Assembly: GCA_029055875.1 (NCBI GenBank)
Contig: JAIDCJ010000021.1
Coordinates: 1 to 64,000, forward strand
Length of the DNA stretch: 64,000 nt
Reading direction: 5' to 3'
DNA from: Clostridia bacterium
GTDB taxonomy: Bacteria; Bacillota; Clostridia; Christensenellales; Borkfalkiaceae
The number at the start of each line of letters is the position of its first letter. The stretch's first letter is position 1. The position numbers and the translations under genes are program-made. Shown in pieces: positions 1 to 8,257 of the stretch. The notes beneath the pieces are model-generated. The model saw only the letters and a program-made list of their open reading frames with translations, was not told the origin of the DNA and made no database searches.

Positions 1-2
1 GT

Positions 3-1421
3 GGCGGTGGCGGTGATAGCGGCGAGCTCTCCGCAATCGAAAAGTTCGGGCTTGCAGAAGAAGTAGCGAGTATCGATATCGTCACCGCGGACGGACAGGA
101 CGTAACGGGCGACGAAGACAATCAGCCCTATAAAAAGTGCGAAGTAACTCTTACCAACGGGCGCAAAGGGGAAGACTTCACGGGTTTGGCGGCGCAGGTG
201 CGTATCCGCGGGAATAATACGGCGACTTATGATAAAAAGTCTTTCCGTTTGAAATTCGATCAAAAGACGAATCTGCTCGGGCTCAACGGCGGGGCGGAGT
301 GCAAGAACTGGGTGCTCCTCGCCTGCTATAAGGACGTATCGTTCCTGCGCGACGCAGTTACGTTCGAGTTCGCAAAGCAGTCGCTTGCCGAAAACGGATA
401 CTATACGAGCGACTACTCCTTTGCGGAGGTGAGTATCAACGGAAGCTATAACGGGCTGTATCTCGTTGCCGAGCAGCAGCAGGTGAATGCTAACCGCGTG
501 GATATTTTCGAGCCCGCAGACGGTTACACGGGCACGGATATCGGCTATCTCGTCGAGTTTGACGGAAACGCCTACAAAGAGGATCCGAGCACTTACTTTA
601 GGGTAGACTATTCTTCCACGCCTTTAATCTGCGAGGACGGCACGAAAAAGGTTCCGTCACAATACCCCGAGAACTTTTTCGCTTCGAGAGTCAGTTATAC
701 GGTGAAGAACGATATTACCAATTCCGCGCAGTTCAGCTTTATTCAAAATTACACCCAAAACGTATTCAAGATTCTTTACGATGCAATTTATAACGGAAAA
801 TATACGACCTTCAATGCGAACTATACCGCCGTCGTGCCCGCAAGCTATACGGACGCACGTTCTACGGTGGAAGCGGTCGTTAATCTCGATTCGTGGGTGG
901 ATATGTTCCTTCTGCAAGAGCTTGCGTGCGATAACGATATCGATTGGTCGAGTTTCTTCTTCTCCGTCGATATGAGCAGGACGGGCGATAAGAAGCTTAC
1001 CTTTGAAGCGCCTTGGGACTTCGATTCGGGCTACGGCATGATGAAGGGGCTCGAAGAGCTCGATAAAATCTTTACCGCAAACGCTTATACAACCGGACAG
1101 AAGGGGCTTAACCTGTGGACGGCTCTGCCCGCGCATGCGGACTGGTTTATGCAAGCCGTTGCCGAGCGCTTTGCCGAGCTGAAAGAAGAGGGAGTATTCA
1201 CCCGCCTTATAACGCTTATCGACGTCGTAACGGAAACCTACGAGCCCTATTTTGAAAAGAACTATGAGAAGTGGGATAACCTCGGAAAGATTGTCGATAC
1301 CTTGCAAAGCAATCAGGTGACTATGTTTACCACTCACGCCGACGCGGCGAAGTATTTGAAAGATTGGCTCTCGCATAGAATCGACTTTTTGGACGGATAC
1401 TTCGCAGATCTTTTGAAATAA
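3..1421 (+). CDS. CotH-like kinase-fold surface protein, 5' end outside window
   Basis: The reading frame is open from base 3, so the gene is 5'-truncated by the window; 472 codons are visible. The first codons encode a Gly/Asp/Ser-rich linker, as expected between a lipoprotein anchor or repeat region and the catalytic domain. CotH-family features visible are the RIRGNNT and KSFRLKF motifs (about codons 66-80), a conserved CDNDIDW segment, and a PWDFDSGYG motif (about codon 337) that matches the metal-binding DFD-like motif. CotH proteins are atypical kinases, first known from spore coats and common as exported proteins in gut Clostridia. Export and substrate here are inferred. The gene ends directly at a strong terminator shared with the convergent gene. 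Confidence 0.85.
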   Translation, partial: GGGGDSGELSAIEKFGLAEEVASIDIVTADGQDVTGDEDNQPYKKCEVTLTNGRKGEDFTGLAAQVRIRGNNTATYDKKSFRLKFDQKTNLLGLNGGAECKNWVLLACYKDVSFLRDAVTFEFAKQSLAENGYYTSDYSFAEVSINGSYNGLYLVAEQQQVNANRVDIFEPADGYTGTDIGYLVEFDGNAYKEDPSTYFRVDYSSTPLICEDGTKKVPSQYPENFFASRVSYTVKNDITNSAQFSFIQNYTQNVFKILYDAIYNGKYTTFNANYTAVVPASYTDARSTVEAVVNLDSWVDMFLLQELACDNDIDWSSFFFSVDMSRTGDKKLTFEAPWDFDSGYGMMKGLEELDKIFTANAYTTGQKGLNLWTALPAHADWFMQAVAERFAELKEEGVFTRLITLIDVVTETYEPYFEKNYEKWDNLGKIVDTLQSNQVTMFTTHADAAKYLKDWLSHRIDFLDGYFADLLK

Positions 1422-1448
1422 AAAAAGCACCCCGCGGGGTGCTTTTTT
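1421..1448. terminator. Bidirectional terminator between convergent genes
   Basis: A perfect palindrome, A-run + GCACCCC/GGGGTGC + T-run, starts at the stop codon of the CotH-like gene. It can end transcripts from both directions, serving the plus-strand CotH-like gene and the minus-strand lipoprotein gene. Confidence 0.9.
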
Positions 1449-1459
1449 CGTGCCAAGAA

Positions 1460-2839
1460 TTATTCGATACTTCCTATTTTATTCGCCTTCAAATCTGCGT
1501 TCCAAAGTCCGTCGTTTGCAAATTGCACGCAGTAAAGGGGAACGCCGTCCGCCTCTTCGCCGTACAGCCGCAAATAGACTTCGTATTTACCTGCCTGCAA
1601 ATCGAGGTCGGTAGAATATTCGAGGTTCGCGCTTCCCGAAAAGTCGCCTACGTTTTTTGTGAATACGGTTTCACCGTCCTCGTTTACGAAAAGCAGCCGT
1701 GCGTGTTTTGCTTTGTTCAGGTTCCCGAAACCGACGTTTTGTAGCTCGATTTCAATCTGCATTTTGTCGAGCTTGTCGGAATACTTGAAGGTCGATTTCT
1801 TCAAGACGAACCGATAACCCATGTGGTTTTCGATATACTCGAAGGCGGTTTTGCCGTAGTAGATTTCGTCGGAGCCGCAGCTCTCGGTATAGGTGCTGTT
1901 TTTCCATTTATCGATTACGTTGTTGTTCCATTCGATATTGAGGTAGTTCAAATGGATTTTGTTCATTTCGGGCAGGCAAACCTCTATATTGTGGAGAGGA
2001 CTGTCGGGAATAACCACTTCTCCGCCGTAGGGCAGGTGCTCCGTCTGTTTGCTTAAAAAAACAATTTCCTTTTCCCTGTTCGTGTACGTTCCGAGGTCGC
2101 TGTTCGAGCCAAGGTATCCGTCGTTGTAAAGCCCGAGTCTGTACGCCTTGGCGGGGATAGTGTAGTTCTCGATATCGTTTATGGTGATGCCGAGGTAATT
2201 GTAAATCATTTTGGGCGTTCTTACGAGCACGGGTATATTTGAAGTGCGGGTGAGGAACGCCTCTATAATGGCGGAGGTATGCTCGGCGTTCGCTATCGTG
2301 CTGGTGTGCATTTCACCCCAAGGCCCAATGAGCCCCGCTTCGATTGCCGTAATCGTGCCGCCGTAATTATTCAGAACGGGGGAAACCTGTTCGATATGTT
2401 GCAGGATCATCTGCTTGGCGGGTTCCTGATTTGCTTTCCCGCCGTACGAGGGATCGTATGCGAATCTCACGACTGCGTTTTTATCGCGCGATTTCAAATA
2501 GGAGAGCAGACCGTCGAGTCCGTCTAACGCCGTTTGTGAAATGGGCTTATCGGCTTCGCCGTTTACCGCCGCCGAAAACGCGCTGATGTCTATGCGCAGA
2601 TGATACAGCTGCGTGACACCCGTTACAATGCTCTGATTGTAAGACGCGCCGTCATCCGTGAGCCGAACGTAAATAGGGCGGTAAAAGCCTTGGTCGGGGT
2701 TGTTGATTTTCGCTACGCTCTCCGAGTAGTTCAATTCCTGAACGTGGCTCTTCATCGGCTTGCCGCATGCCGAAAGGGGGAAGCACAGAATTGCGGTAAA
2801 GAGCACCGCCGTCAATAAAATGAGTTTTTTCAGTTTCAT
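1460..2839 (-). CDS. DUF4874/DUF4832-type lipoprotein
   Basis: 459 residues. The N-terminus is a lipoprotein signal peptide: KLKK, a hydrophobic stretch, then lipobox LSAC with Cys25. The mature part opens with a NPDQGFYRP motif followed by a TIM-barrel-like region containing IEAGLIGPWGEMH. This combination is typical of DUF4874 followed by a C-terminal DUF4832 beta-sandwich. These proteins look like surface glycan-associated lipoproteins, but no reaction is established. The downstream DUF1349 gene lies upstream on this strand with a 9-base gap, so the two are probably co-transcribed. The start is the ATG that gives the intact signal peptide. Confidence 0.8.
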   Translation of the reverse strand: MKLKKLILLTAVLFTAILCFPLSACGKPMKSHVQELNYSESVAKINNPDQGFYRPIYVRLTDDGASYNQSIVTGVTQLYHLRIDISAFSAAVNGEADKPISQTALDGLDGLLSYLKSRDKNAVVRFAYDPSYGGKANQEPAKQMILQHIEQVSPVLNNYGGTITAIEAGLIGPWGEMHTSTIANAEHTSAIIEAFLTRTSNIPVLVRTPKMIYNYLGITINDIENYTIPAKAYRLGLYNDGYLGSNSDLGTYTNREKEIVFLSKQTEHLPYGGEVVIPDSPLHNIEVCLPEMNKIHLNYLNIEWNNNVIDKWKNSTYTESCGSDEIYYGKTAFEYIENHMGYRFVLKKSTFKYSDKLDKMQIEIELQNVGFGNLNKAKHARLLFVNEDGETVFTKNVGDFSGSANLEYSTDLDLQAGKYEVYLRLYGEEADGVPLYCVQFANDGLWNADLKANKIGSIE

Positions 2840-2848
2840 AAGTTACCT

Positions 2849-3436
2849 TTAATGATGTTCTTTCCAGACGCAGTCGGTGAGATCCATTTCCGTAAAAATT
2901 GCCTCAAACGAAGAATTTTCGGGGGAGCAGGCATAGATGCCCATGTAAATATCGCCGCCGCCCTCGGTCAAATGACAAATGCGCATTTGTTTGAATTCTT
3001 TTCCGTCGAAAGAGTATTCTATCCTATAATCGGATTCCCGTCTGCTGACGCGGTACCAAATCGTTTTGATGGAAGCGTCAATATCGGTGGTCGCCCAGTC
3101 CGAATATCCGTGATTGGTGACAACGCTGCCGAGACGCTGAATTTTATCGTTCTCAAATTCCGCGGAGGCTTTCAGCCAGTTTTCGCTGTTGAGATAGATT
3201 GCAACGCCGCATTGGTCAAAGCGGTGCTTGCTGTTAAACTGTGTTTTTACGACGAAAGAGAAGTATTTCTCTTTTACGGGGAATTGCAACACGGGCGCGT
3301 TATCGTTTTGAAAACCGTAGTAAGTTCTTTGCCATAAATCGGTAAACGGCGCAGAGGTGATGCGTATCTCTTTATCCGAAATCGTAAAGCGTTCGGGTTT
3401 TCTCACCCATAATAATTTGGTTGAATCAAACGACAT
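2849..3436 (-). CDS. DUF1349 concanavalin-like protein
   Basis: 195 residues without a signal peptide. The sequence has the DUF1349 pattern: an early WxRxPERFTI-like strand, FSFVVKTQFNSKHRFDQCG, a WLKASAEFEND segment, HGYSDWA, and a late FDGKEFKQMR strand. DUF1349 proteins form a concanavalin/glucanase-like beta-sandwich related to yeast YlR enolase-regulating proteins and may bind carbohydrate. It sits between a predicted nucleoside phosphorylase (15-base gap) and the DUF4832 lipoprotein on the same strand, so the three may form one operon. Function is not known. Confidence 0.75.
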   Translation of the reverse strand: MSFDSTKLLWVRKPERFTISDKEIRITSAPFTDLWQRTYYGFQNDNAPVLQFPVKEKYFSFVVKTQFNSKHRFDQCGVAIYLNSENWLKASAEFENDKIQRLGSVVTNHGYSDWATTDIDASIKTIWYRVSRRESDYRIEYSFDGKEFKQMRICHLTEGGGDIYMGIYACSPENSSFEAIFTEMDLTDCVWKEHH

Positions 3437-3451
3437 ATTTGTAACTCCTTT

Positions 3452-4243
3452 TTAGTTGAGCTGCATTTTCGTGATATCTAATATCAGGTTAGATAAATTA
3501 TTCGTTCTGCTCTCGTAAAATTTCTTATCCTGCGCTTCGGTTCTGCCCACCAACGGCGTGCCCGTTGCCGAATTGTCGGAAACAATCAATAAGGCGATGC
3601 TCGGTATTTCCAGTAAATCCGCCATTAAATAAAATGAGCTTGTTTCCATTTCGATTAAATCGGTGCCGAACGCTTTAATTTCGTCTAAATGATAATACTC
3701 TAAGGCAATCGAGTCGGTGCAAAAAATCGAAGCCTTTTTGATATCGTATTTTACGGAATTGATGACGCAGTCTACAAAATTCAAATCGGGAACGACTTTT
3801 TCAAACAGAACGAAATCTTTTAACGAATCCTTGAGATAAGTATTCGCATAGACGCCTGAAATCGAATAGGAAGGGGTGCAGATATCTCCGAGCTCGAACT
3901 TATCGTTTAACGCGCCCACGGAGCCTACGAAAATCATTTTCTTGAAAGAGAGCTCTGCGCAGAGGGACAAATAGTCTATAAGGTTGCTTGCCGAAATGCC
4001 TACCTTCACCCAGGCAATTTTCATGCCGTCTTTTTCAATGAGGTACGCGGATACCGAATCGGCTTCTTTCATGAGCGTAACGGTGCAATACGCGTCAAGC
4101 TTCAATTTATAAGGGGTGTAACTGGGGGCAACGACGAGGGCGTCGTAAGTGATATCGTCGGATAACCCGAAGATTAAGTTCGCCATGTGCTCGGTATTGT
4201 ACTTGTGAAATTTTTCAAGTATCTTTTGCATTTTTTCTTTCAT
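3452..4243 (-). CDS. Nucleoside phosphorylase-like protein
   Basis: 263 residues from the ATG at 4243; the frame is open further upstream, but those residues do not look like protein of this family and would run into the terminator region. The PNP/UDP phosphorylase fold is visible: FVGSVGALNDKFELGDIC (phosphate/base site region), then a DLIEMETSSFYLMADLL motif matching the conserved M-E ribose-binding segment, and a late IVSDNSATG motif with the active-site Asp. It probably splits a nucleoside with phosphate, or is a related nucleosidase. The exact substrate cannot be told. No strong ribosome site is visible; the in-frame ATG at 4231 is an alternative start. Confidence 0.75.
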   Translation of the reverse strand: MKEKMQKILEKFHKYNTEHMANLIFGLSDDITYDALVVAPSYTPYKLKLDAYCTVTLMKEADSVSAYLIEKDGMKIAWVKVGISASNLIDYLSLCAELSFKKMIFVGSVGALNDKFELGDICTPSYSISGVYANTYLKDSLKDFVLFEKVVPDLNFVDCVINSVKYDIKKASIFCTDSIALEYYHLDEIKAFGTDLIEMETSSFYLMADLLEIPSIALLIVSDNSATGTPLVGRTEAQDKKFYESRTNNLSNLILDITKMQLN

Positions 4244-4320
4244 GGTTTTATCATAGCAAATACAAAAAATTTTTTCAAGCGTATCGCGGTCAAAAAATAA
4301 AGCGGGGCTTAACGCCATGC

Positions 4321-4343
4321 AAAAAGGACGCCTACAGCGTCCT
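4321..4343 (-). terminator. Terminator downstream of the methyltransferase gene
   Basis: Read on the minus strand, a 7-bp stem AGGACGC/GCGTCCT with a 5-base loop is followed by a T-run. It lies just past the stop codon of the minus-strand methyltransferase gene and insulates it from the phosphorylase gene. Confidence 0.75.
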
Positions 4344-4376
4344 GCGGGTGGTGGGAGGGGTAAATTAAAATGAACT

Positions 4377-5885
4377 CTATGTGCCGGACTTTTCTTTGAC
4401 ATAGCACTTAAAATCGTTATACATTGACATTTGGGCATAGTGTTGCAATTCCAACTCGGTTTCAGTCTGTATAATATCGTTGAAACTAATCGCATTTACT
4501 ATCTTTTCAAAGTCTAAATTGTTTAATATTTGTTTAGTGTATGGACGTTTGGCATCTTGAAATGATATTTGCATTAAATATTTTTTAACTTTTTTGTTAT
4601 TTAGACAAAGCATTGCAATGTATGCCATATCATGATTATCAAAATTGATAAAATAACTTGTGTCATCTGTCATAATGGGCTTCTTGCTACCGTCTAATAA
4701 AGCAAAAAAGGGTCTTTTATAAAAGCCACTTATACCGACTTTGTATTTTGCAAAAGAATAATCTCCAATTCCAAACATAGAAAATAAAGGGGAATTCTTA
4801 TATATTGAGCTTTTTCTTTTTTCAAAGTTTTCTAAATGCTTGTATAAATATTGCCACGTTTTAGGAGCAATATTTTTAATGGGTTGAGTGTCTTCTTTAA
4901 TTTTAGTTTGAGTGACTATTACATATTTGCTGACTACGTTTATTACGGCTTGCTTAAACATACTTCCTTTTATTAAAGGGAAGACATATTCTTTTTCAAT
5001 ATCAACTATTTCGTTATTGCCATTGATAAAACAACTGCCATTATAAGATAATTCCATAACTTTTGAGCAGTCATGTTTAATCCCTTGTCGCCATTCAAAA
5101 CAAGATTTTCCATTAAAAATGTCGTCTAATAATGATAAATTAAGAATTTCGCCGTTTGAATAGTTTAATCTCTCGATGGGGTTTTCAAAATTCTCGAAAT
5201 CATAGACATTACAAGGTGTTTGAATATCATTCTCCGAGTAATTGAACTCTATCACCAACAAACACGCGGCAGCACCTATATTGAAAACTTTTTGAGCGTT
5301 GAATTTATAGATTGAAAAAGAATTATAATTTATATTGCACCGATTTAATTCCTTAAAAATATTTCTTGCCACCGAAGTTTTACAAAGCATAGCAAGTGTC
5401 GATTTTTTTTCTTTTATCAGTTCAATCATTTGCAAAATAATATATTCACAAATGTCAAAGTTACTTGCCCCTGTAATTGCATCAAATCCATTTAATGCTT
5501 TTATATTTGCTTTGTGTGGCGCATTAGTTGCATTTTGTTTTGATAGATCACTATTAGTTACCCAAGGCGGATTTCCAATTACAAGTATTTCATTTGCATC
5601 ATGTAAAAGACTTTTCAAATCGCAGTTAAATATATCAGCGTTGATTATTTTAATGCGTTCATCTATGAATTGCAATTTACATTGATTACAATATAAAGGG
5701 TTTATCTCTATTCCATAGTATATTTGTGCATTAAACTGTAAACTTGCTTTGAGAAAACTACCAATTCCACAAGTCGGTTCTAAAACTGTTAAAGGACGTT
5801 GATACTTGCAATTTATCAATTTGCAAACCTTTTGTGCGAAATCGTATGGCGTTTGATAATCACCAAACACTTTTTTACCATTCAT
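4377..5885 (-). CDS. Type II adenine-specific DNA methyltransferase
   Basis: 502 residues. SAM-binding motif I is LEPTCGIGSF (residues 35-44) and the catalytic motif IV is NPPW (105-108), the hallmark of N6-adenine (or N4-cytosine) DNA methyltransferases. The FDICEYIILQMI segment and the large C-terminal part, likely target recognition, fit a type II enzyme of the N6-Mtase/TaqI-like architecture. It would protect host DNA from the nuclease encoded immediately upstream; the start codon overlaps the end of that gene by 11 bases, implying translational coupling. The gene is visibly A+T-richer than its neighbours, suggesting horizontal acquisition. The recognition site cannot be predicted. Confidence 0.85.
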   Translation of the reverse strand: MNGKKVFGDYQTPYDFAQKVCKLINCKYQRPLTVLEPTCGIGSFLKASLQFNAQIYYGIEINPLYCNQCKLQFIDERIKIINADIFNCDLKSLLHDANEILVIGNPPWVTNSDLSKQNATNAPHKANIKALNGFDAITGASNFDICEYIILQMIELIKEKKSTLAMLCKTSVARNIFKELNRCNINYNSFSIYKFNAQKVFNIGAAACLLVIEFNYSENDIQTPCNVYDFENFENPIERLNYSNGEILNLSLLDDIFNGKSCFEWRQGIKHDCSKVMELSYNGSCFINGNNEIVDIEKEYVFPLIKGSMFKQAVINVVSKYVIVTQTKIKEDTQPIKNIAPKTWQYLYKHLENFEKRKSSIYKNSPLFSMFGIGDYSFAKYKVGISGFYKRPFFALLDGSKKPIMTDDTSYFINFDNHDMAYIAMLCLNNKKVKKYLMQISFQDAKRPYTKQILNNLDFEKIVNAISFNDIIQTETELELQHYAQMSMYNDFKCYVKEKSGT

Positions 5886-6531
5886 AGTTTATAACACCGT
5901 CTACCGAATTTTTAAGATAAATCGCTCGAGTATATTGTAATCTCCATTGTAAAGCGTTGCTTATTGTTAAATATCCTTGATTAGGCATATGCTCTAAAAT
6001 TTCGTTTGCTAAATCATTATAAACAATATCATCACCAGGGACATTTCTATCCTGTAAGAATGCAACTATATCTTCTCTATTTGCTCCGTCCGAAATCATT
6101 TGTCTAAGTCTATATGTAATTGTATAGTCTGCGGTTCGTTCTTTTTTTATAAAAGAACAATGAGTAAAATGTAATGTGCAACTATCAATAGTATCTTTTT
6201 TGTCATATACAAAAACCAATAAGTTGTAGCCAAGTCCAAAAATTTTTTGACGAGCATTTTGGAATGGACAACTTGATTGTGGTTGCGTTATTGAAGTAAC
6301 TTTAATATCAGTTTGTATAATGCTGTCAGGCAAATCAATTCCTTTGGCGCTACTCCCAATAGAAACAATATATTTATCAAATAAATAATGTTGAAATCTA
6401 TGTTCAACGTATGTACCAACGGCTTTTCCATCAGTCACACCTATTAGTGATTTATGATTTTCATTTGACATAAGTTCACAAAATAATTTTGCCTCTTGGA
6501 TTAAAAGGTCTATTGTTAAATTGCTTTTCAT
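5875..6531 (-). CDS. Putative PD-(D/E)xK type II restriction endonuclease
   Basis: 218 residues from the ATG at 6531, which has an AGGA element about nine bases upstream; an in-frame ATG at 6546 would add five residues. No family is recognised with certainty. A nuclease-like core is visible (numbered from the longer start): E48 in GTYVEHRFQHYL, then KGIDLPDS (D71, D74) and TDIKVTS with D80-x-K82, fitting an E...D...(D/E)xK metal site. Position directly in front of a DNA methyltransferase, with an 11-base overlap, makes a restriction enzyme the best reading. A+T-rich composition matches the methyltransferase and contrasts with the flanking chromosome. Confidence 0.65.
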   Translation of the reverse strand: MKSNLTIDLLIQEAKLFCELMSNENHKSLIGVTDGKAVGTYVEHRFQHYLFDKYIVSIGSSAKGIDLPDSIIQTDIKVTSITQPQSSCPFQNARQKIFGLGYNLLVFVYDKKDTIDSCTLHFTHCSFIKKERTADYTITYRLRQMISDGANREDIVAFLQDRNVPGDDIVYNDLANEILEHMPNQGYLTISNALQWRLQYTRAIYLKNSVDGVINYEW

Positions 6532-6676
6532 ATTGCTAATCCTCATAAAAAAATATACAAGACCATTATACTCTTTTCATATTGAAAAATCAAATGTATT
6601 TCCGCTTAAATACAAACTTGGGCACTGTGACCGGTGTAGGTGAAGAGGTGGATTACTGCGGCAACTGTGTTGCCTT

Positions 6677-6714
6677 GTGCCGCCTTAGACTAAATAAAGA
6701 ACGTGCGGCGGGGC
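6677..6714. repeat. REP-like dispersed repeat, copy 1
   Basis: Begins GTGCCGCCTTAGA and ends GTGCGGCGGGGC, with a variable A-rich centre. The same two blocks in the same order and nearly the same spacing recur at 11910-11944, also in an intergenic position. The GCCGC/GCGGC arms can pair. Confidence 0.65.
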
Positions 6715-6753
6715 GAACCACAAGTGGTTCGCTTTCCCACCTCTCCCGACAAA

Positions 6754-6789
6754 CGAATAGGGCAATGACGAAAGTCATTGCCCTATTCG
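6754..6789 (-). terminator. Probable terminator of the tRNA operon (large perfect hairpin)
   Basis: A perfect 16-bp inverted repeat (CGAATAGGGCAATGAC and its complement) with a 4-base loop directly follows the encoded CCA end of tRNA-Tyr on the minus strand. The next minus-strand bases are GTTTGTC, only weakly T-rich, so it may equally act as a processing or stability hairpin. Confidence 0.6.
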
Positions 6790-6874
6790 TGGTGGGAAGA
6801 GGTGGATTCGAACCACCGAAGTCGTAGACGTCAGATTTACAGTCTGATCCATTTGGCCGCTCTGGAATCTTCCC
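6790..6874 (-). tRNA. tRNA-Tyr (GTA)
   Basis: Minus-strand cloverleaf with acceptor GGGAAGA/TCTTCCC, anticodon GTA in the context ACTGTAAATC, a long class II variable arm, T-arm GGTTCGAATCC, and an encoded CCA end. It is the last gene of the five-tRNA operon. Confidence 0.95.
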
Positions 6875-6902
6875 ATTTATATGAAATTGAATTGCTTACC
6901 GG

Positions 6903-6978
6903 TGGAGCTGGTGACTGGAATTGAACCCGCAACCTGCTGATTACAAATCAGCTGCTCTGCCGATTGAGCTACACCAGC
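6903..6978 (-). tRNA. tRNA-Thr (TGT)
   Basis: Minus-strand cloverleaf of 76 bases with acceptor GCTGGTG/CACCAGC, D-arm TAGCTCAATCGGCAGAGC, anticodon TGT in CTGATTTGTAATCAG, T-arm GGGTTCAATTCC and an encoded CCA end. Confidence 0.95.
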
Positions 6979-6982
6979 ATGG

Positions 6983-7058
<76 letters not shown>

Positions 7059-7080
7059 ATTTTTGCCTTTTTCAAGGCGT

Positions 7081-7106
7081 GAGCCTCATTCCTCGGAATG
7101 AGGCTC
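7081..7106. repeat. Perfect 11-12 bp hairpin in the tRNA spacer
   Basis: GAGCCTCATTC-CTCG-GAATGAGGCTC lies between tRNA-Asp and tRNA-Phe. There is no T-run, so it is more likely a processing hairpin of the polycistronic precursor than a terminator. A second small hairpin (GCCTT/AAGGC) follows at about 7065-7078. Confidence 0.7.
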
Positions 7107-7114
7107 ATATTATT

Positions 7115-7191
7115 TGGCGACCCAAAACGGGCTCGAACCGTCGACCTCCAGCGTGACAGGCTGGCGCTCTAACCAACTGAGCTATTGGGCC
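7115..7191 (-). tRNA. tRNA-Asp (GTC)
   Basis: Minus-strand cloverleaf of 77 bases with acceptor GGCCCAA pairing TTGGGTC, D-arm TAGCTCAGTTGGTTAGAGC, anticodon GTC in GCCTGTCACGC, T-arm GGTTCGAGCCC, discriminator G and encoded CCA. Confidence 0.95.
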
Positions 7192-7218
7192 ATGTTAGCG
7201 GCGGGGTTTCCCACGAAA

Positions 7219-7295
<77 letters not shown>

Positions 7296-7327
7296 GTTTG
7301 TGGATTCCGTAACCGCAATGCTTGAAT

Positions 7328-7356
7328 ATCATATTATAATTATTTTCAAAAGTCAA
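7328..7356 (-). promoter_or_regulatory. Sigma-A promoter of the tRNA operon
   Basis: On the minus strand: TTGACT (7351-7356), 17-base spacer, TATGAT (7328-7333), about 30 bases upstream of the first tRNA. Near consensus, as expected for stable RNA. Confidence 0.85.
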
Positions 7357-7501
7357 GTGTTTTTGCATTTTTTTCAGAAAATTCGCTTCAACTTTTTTTC
7401 AACCTTTTCCGACGAAATTCCCGCAAATATTTCAGTATCCGCTACCTCCCGTTTGTTACAATATTTTCAAACTTTCAACTTATACTTTAGGAGGCTTTTT
7501 C

Positions 7502-7810
7502 ATGGACATGAAGGAATGCCGCGAGGGGGAGAATCTCTATATCTATCTTTCGGGCGAAATCGACGAGCACTCCGTCGCTGCCGTGCGGGCGCGGGCAGAC
7601 CGCTTGATTGACGAAAACGCGGGGCTCTCGCGCGCAATTTTTAATCTTGCGGGCGTGAAGTTTATGGACTCGACGGGAATCGGTTTCCTCATCGGACGCT
7701 ATAAAAAACTGCAAAAATACGGTATGGAGATGTACCTCGAAAATCCCAACACGGGCGCGGATAAGATTCTGGCACTCAGCGGAATCTATTCCATCATGCC
7801 CAAAATTTAA
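7502..7810 (+). CDS. spoIIAA: Anti-sigma F factor antagonist
   Basis: 102 residues of a STAS-domain protein. The MDSTGIGFL motif around residues 57-65 holds the serine that the partner kinase phosphorylates. In sporulating Firmicutes, unphosphorylated SpoIIAA binds SpoIIAB and releases sigma-F in the forespore. A strong TAGGAGG ribosome site lies upstream of the ATG, and an internal ATG two codons later is less well placed. It is the first gene of a three-gene operon, with 9 bases to spoIIAB. Family and gene order leave little doubt. Confidence 0.95.
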   Translation: MDMKECREGENLYIYLSGEIDEHSVAAVRARADRLIDENAGLSRAIFNLAGVKFMDSTGIGFLIGRYKKLQKYGMEMYLENPNTGADKILALSGIYSIMPKI

Positions 7811-7819
7811 GGAGCGTTT

Positions 7820-8257
7820 ATGAACGAAATGCAATTAAAATTTTTGGCGCGTTCTCAGAACGAGGAGTTCGCCCGCAACGTGGTTGCGGCGTTTTCGCTT
7901 TCGCTGAATCCCTCTCTTGCGGAGCTTTCCGATATTAAAACCGCCGTTTCCGAGGCGGTGACGAACTGCATCGTACACGGCTACCGCGGCGAAGAGGGCT
8001 GGATTACGCTTACGTGCAGAACGGAGGGGAATAGTCTACATATCGAAATCTCGGACAGCGGCAGGGGCATTAACGATTTAGAGCAGGCGCTCACGCCCTT
8101 CTACACTTCGCTGCCGGGTGAGGAGCGTTCGGGTATGGGCTTTACGATTATGCAGACTTTTATGTCTACCTTCTCCGTGGAATCGAAAGCGGGAGAGGGC
8201 ACGACGGTAAAAATGAGCAAGGACTTCGGCAGGGTGGCGGAAGCGGATGCTGGGTGA
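7820..8257 (+). CDS. spoIIAB: Anti-sigma F factor / serine kinase
   Basis: 145 residues with a GHKL ATPase fold. The N-box is EAVTNCIVHGY (about residues 50-60), the G1 box DSGRGI (about 79-84) and the G2-like segment GMGFTIM. SpoIIAB binds sigma-F and holds it inactive, and phosphorylates SpoIIAA. A GGAG ribosome site precedes the ATG. The end overlaps the sigF start by 11 bases, consistent with stoichiometric translation of sigma and anti-sigma. Confidence 0.95.
   Translation: MNEMQLKFLARSQNEEFARNVVAAFSLSLNPSLAELSDIKTAVSEAVTNCIVHGYRGEEGWITLTCRTEGNSLHIEISDSGRGINDLEQALTPFYTSLPGEERSGMGFTIMQTFMSTFSVESKAGEGTTVKMSKDFGRVAEADAG

Larger units (their letters stand above)
6547..6789. other. Gene-free spacer between the R-M pair and the tRNA operon, rich in inverted repeats
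   Basis: No convincing gene is seen. It holds a 13-base copy (6642-6654) of a tRNA-Tyr 3'-half sequence (6796-6808), a short hairpin GGCAA/TTGCC near 6660, a REP-like block at 6677-6714 that recurs at 11910-11944, a GCGAACCA/TGGTTCGC hairpin near 6714-6733, and the large hairpin at 6754-6789. An 81-codon plus-strand frame through it is an accident of these repeats and of the tRNA. Confidence 0.6.

Noticed and set aside
4340..4365. Left attachment-site copy matching tRNA-Tyr beside the methyltransferase gene
   Set aside because: GGTGGTGGGAGGGG resembles the tRNA end only in G-rich composition; it does not align over a meaningful length.
6582..6827. 81-codon plus-strand frame ending in tRNA-Tyr
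   Set aside because: It runs through REP-like repeats, a hairpin and the tRNA and has no ribosome site or protein similarity.
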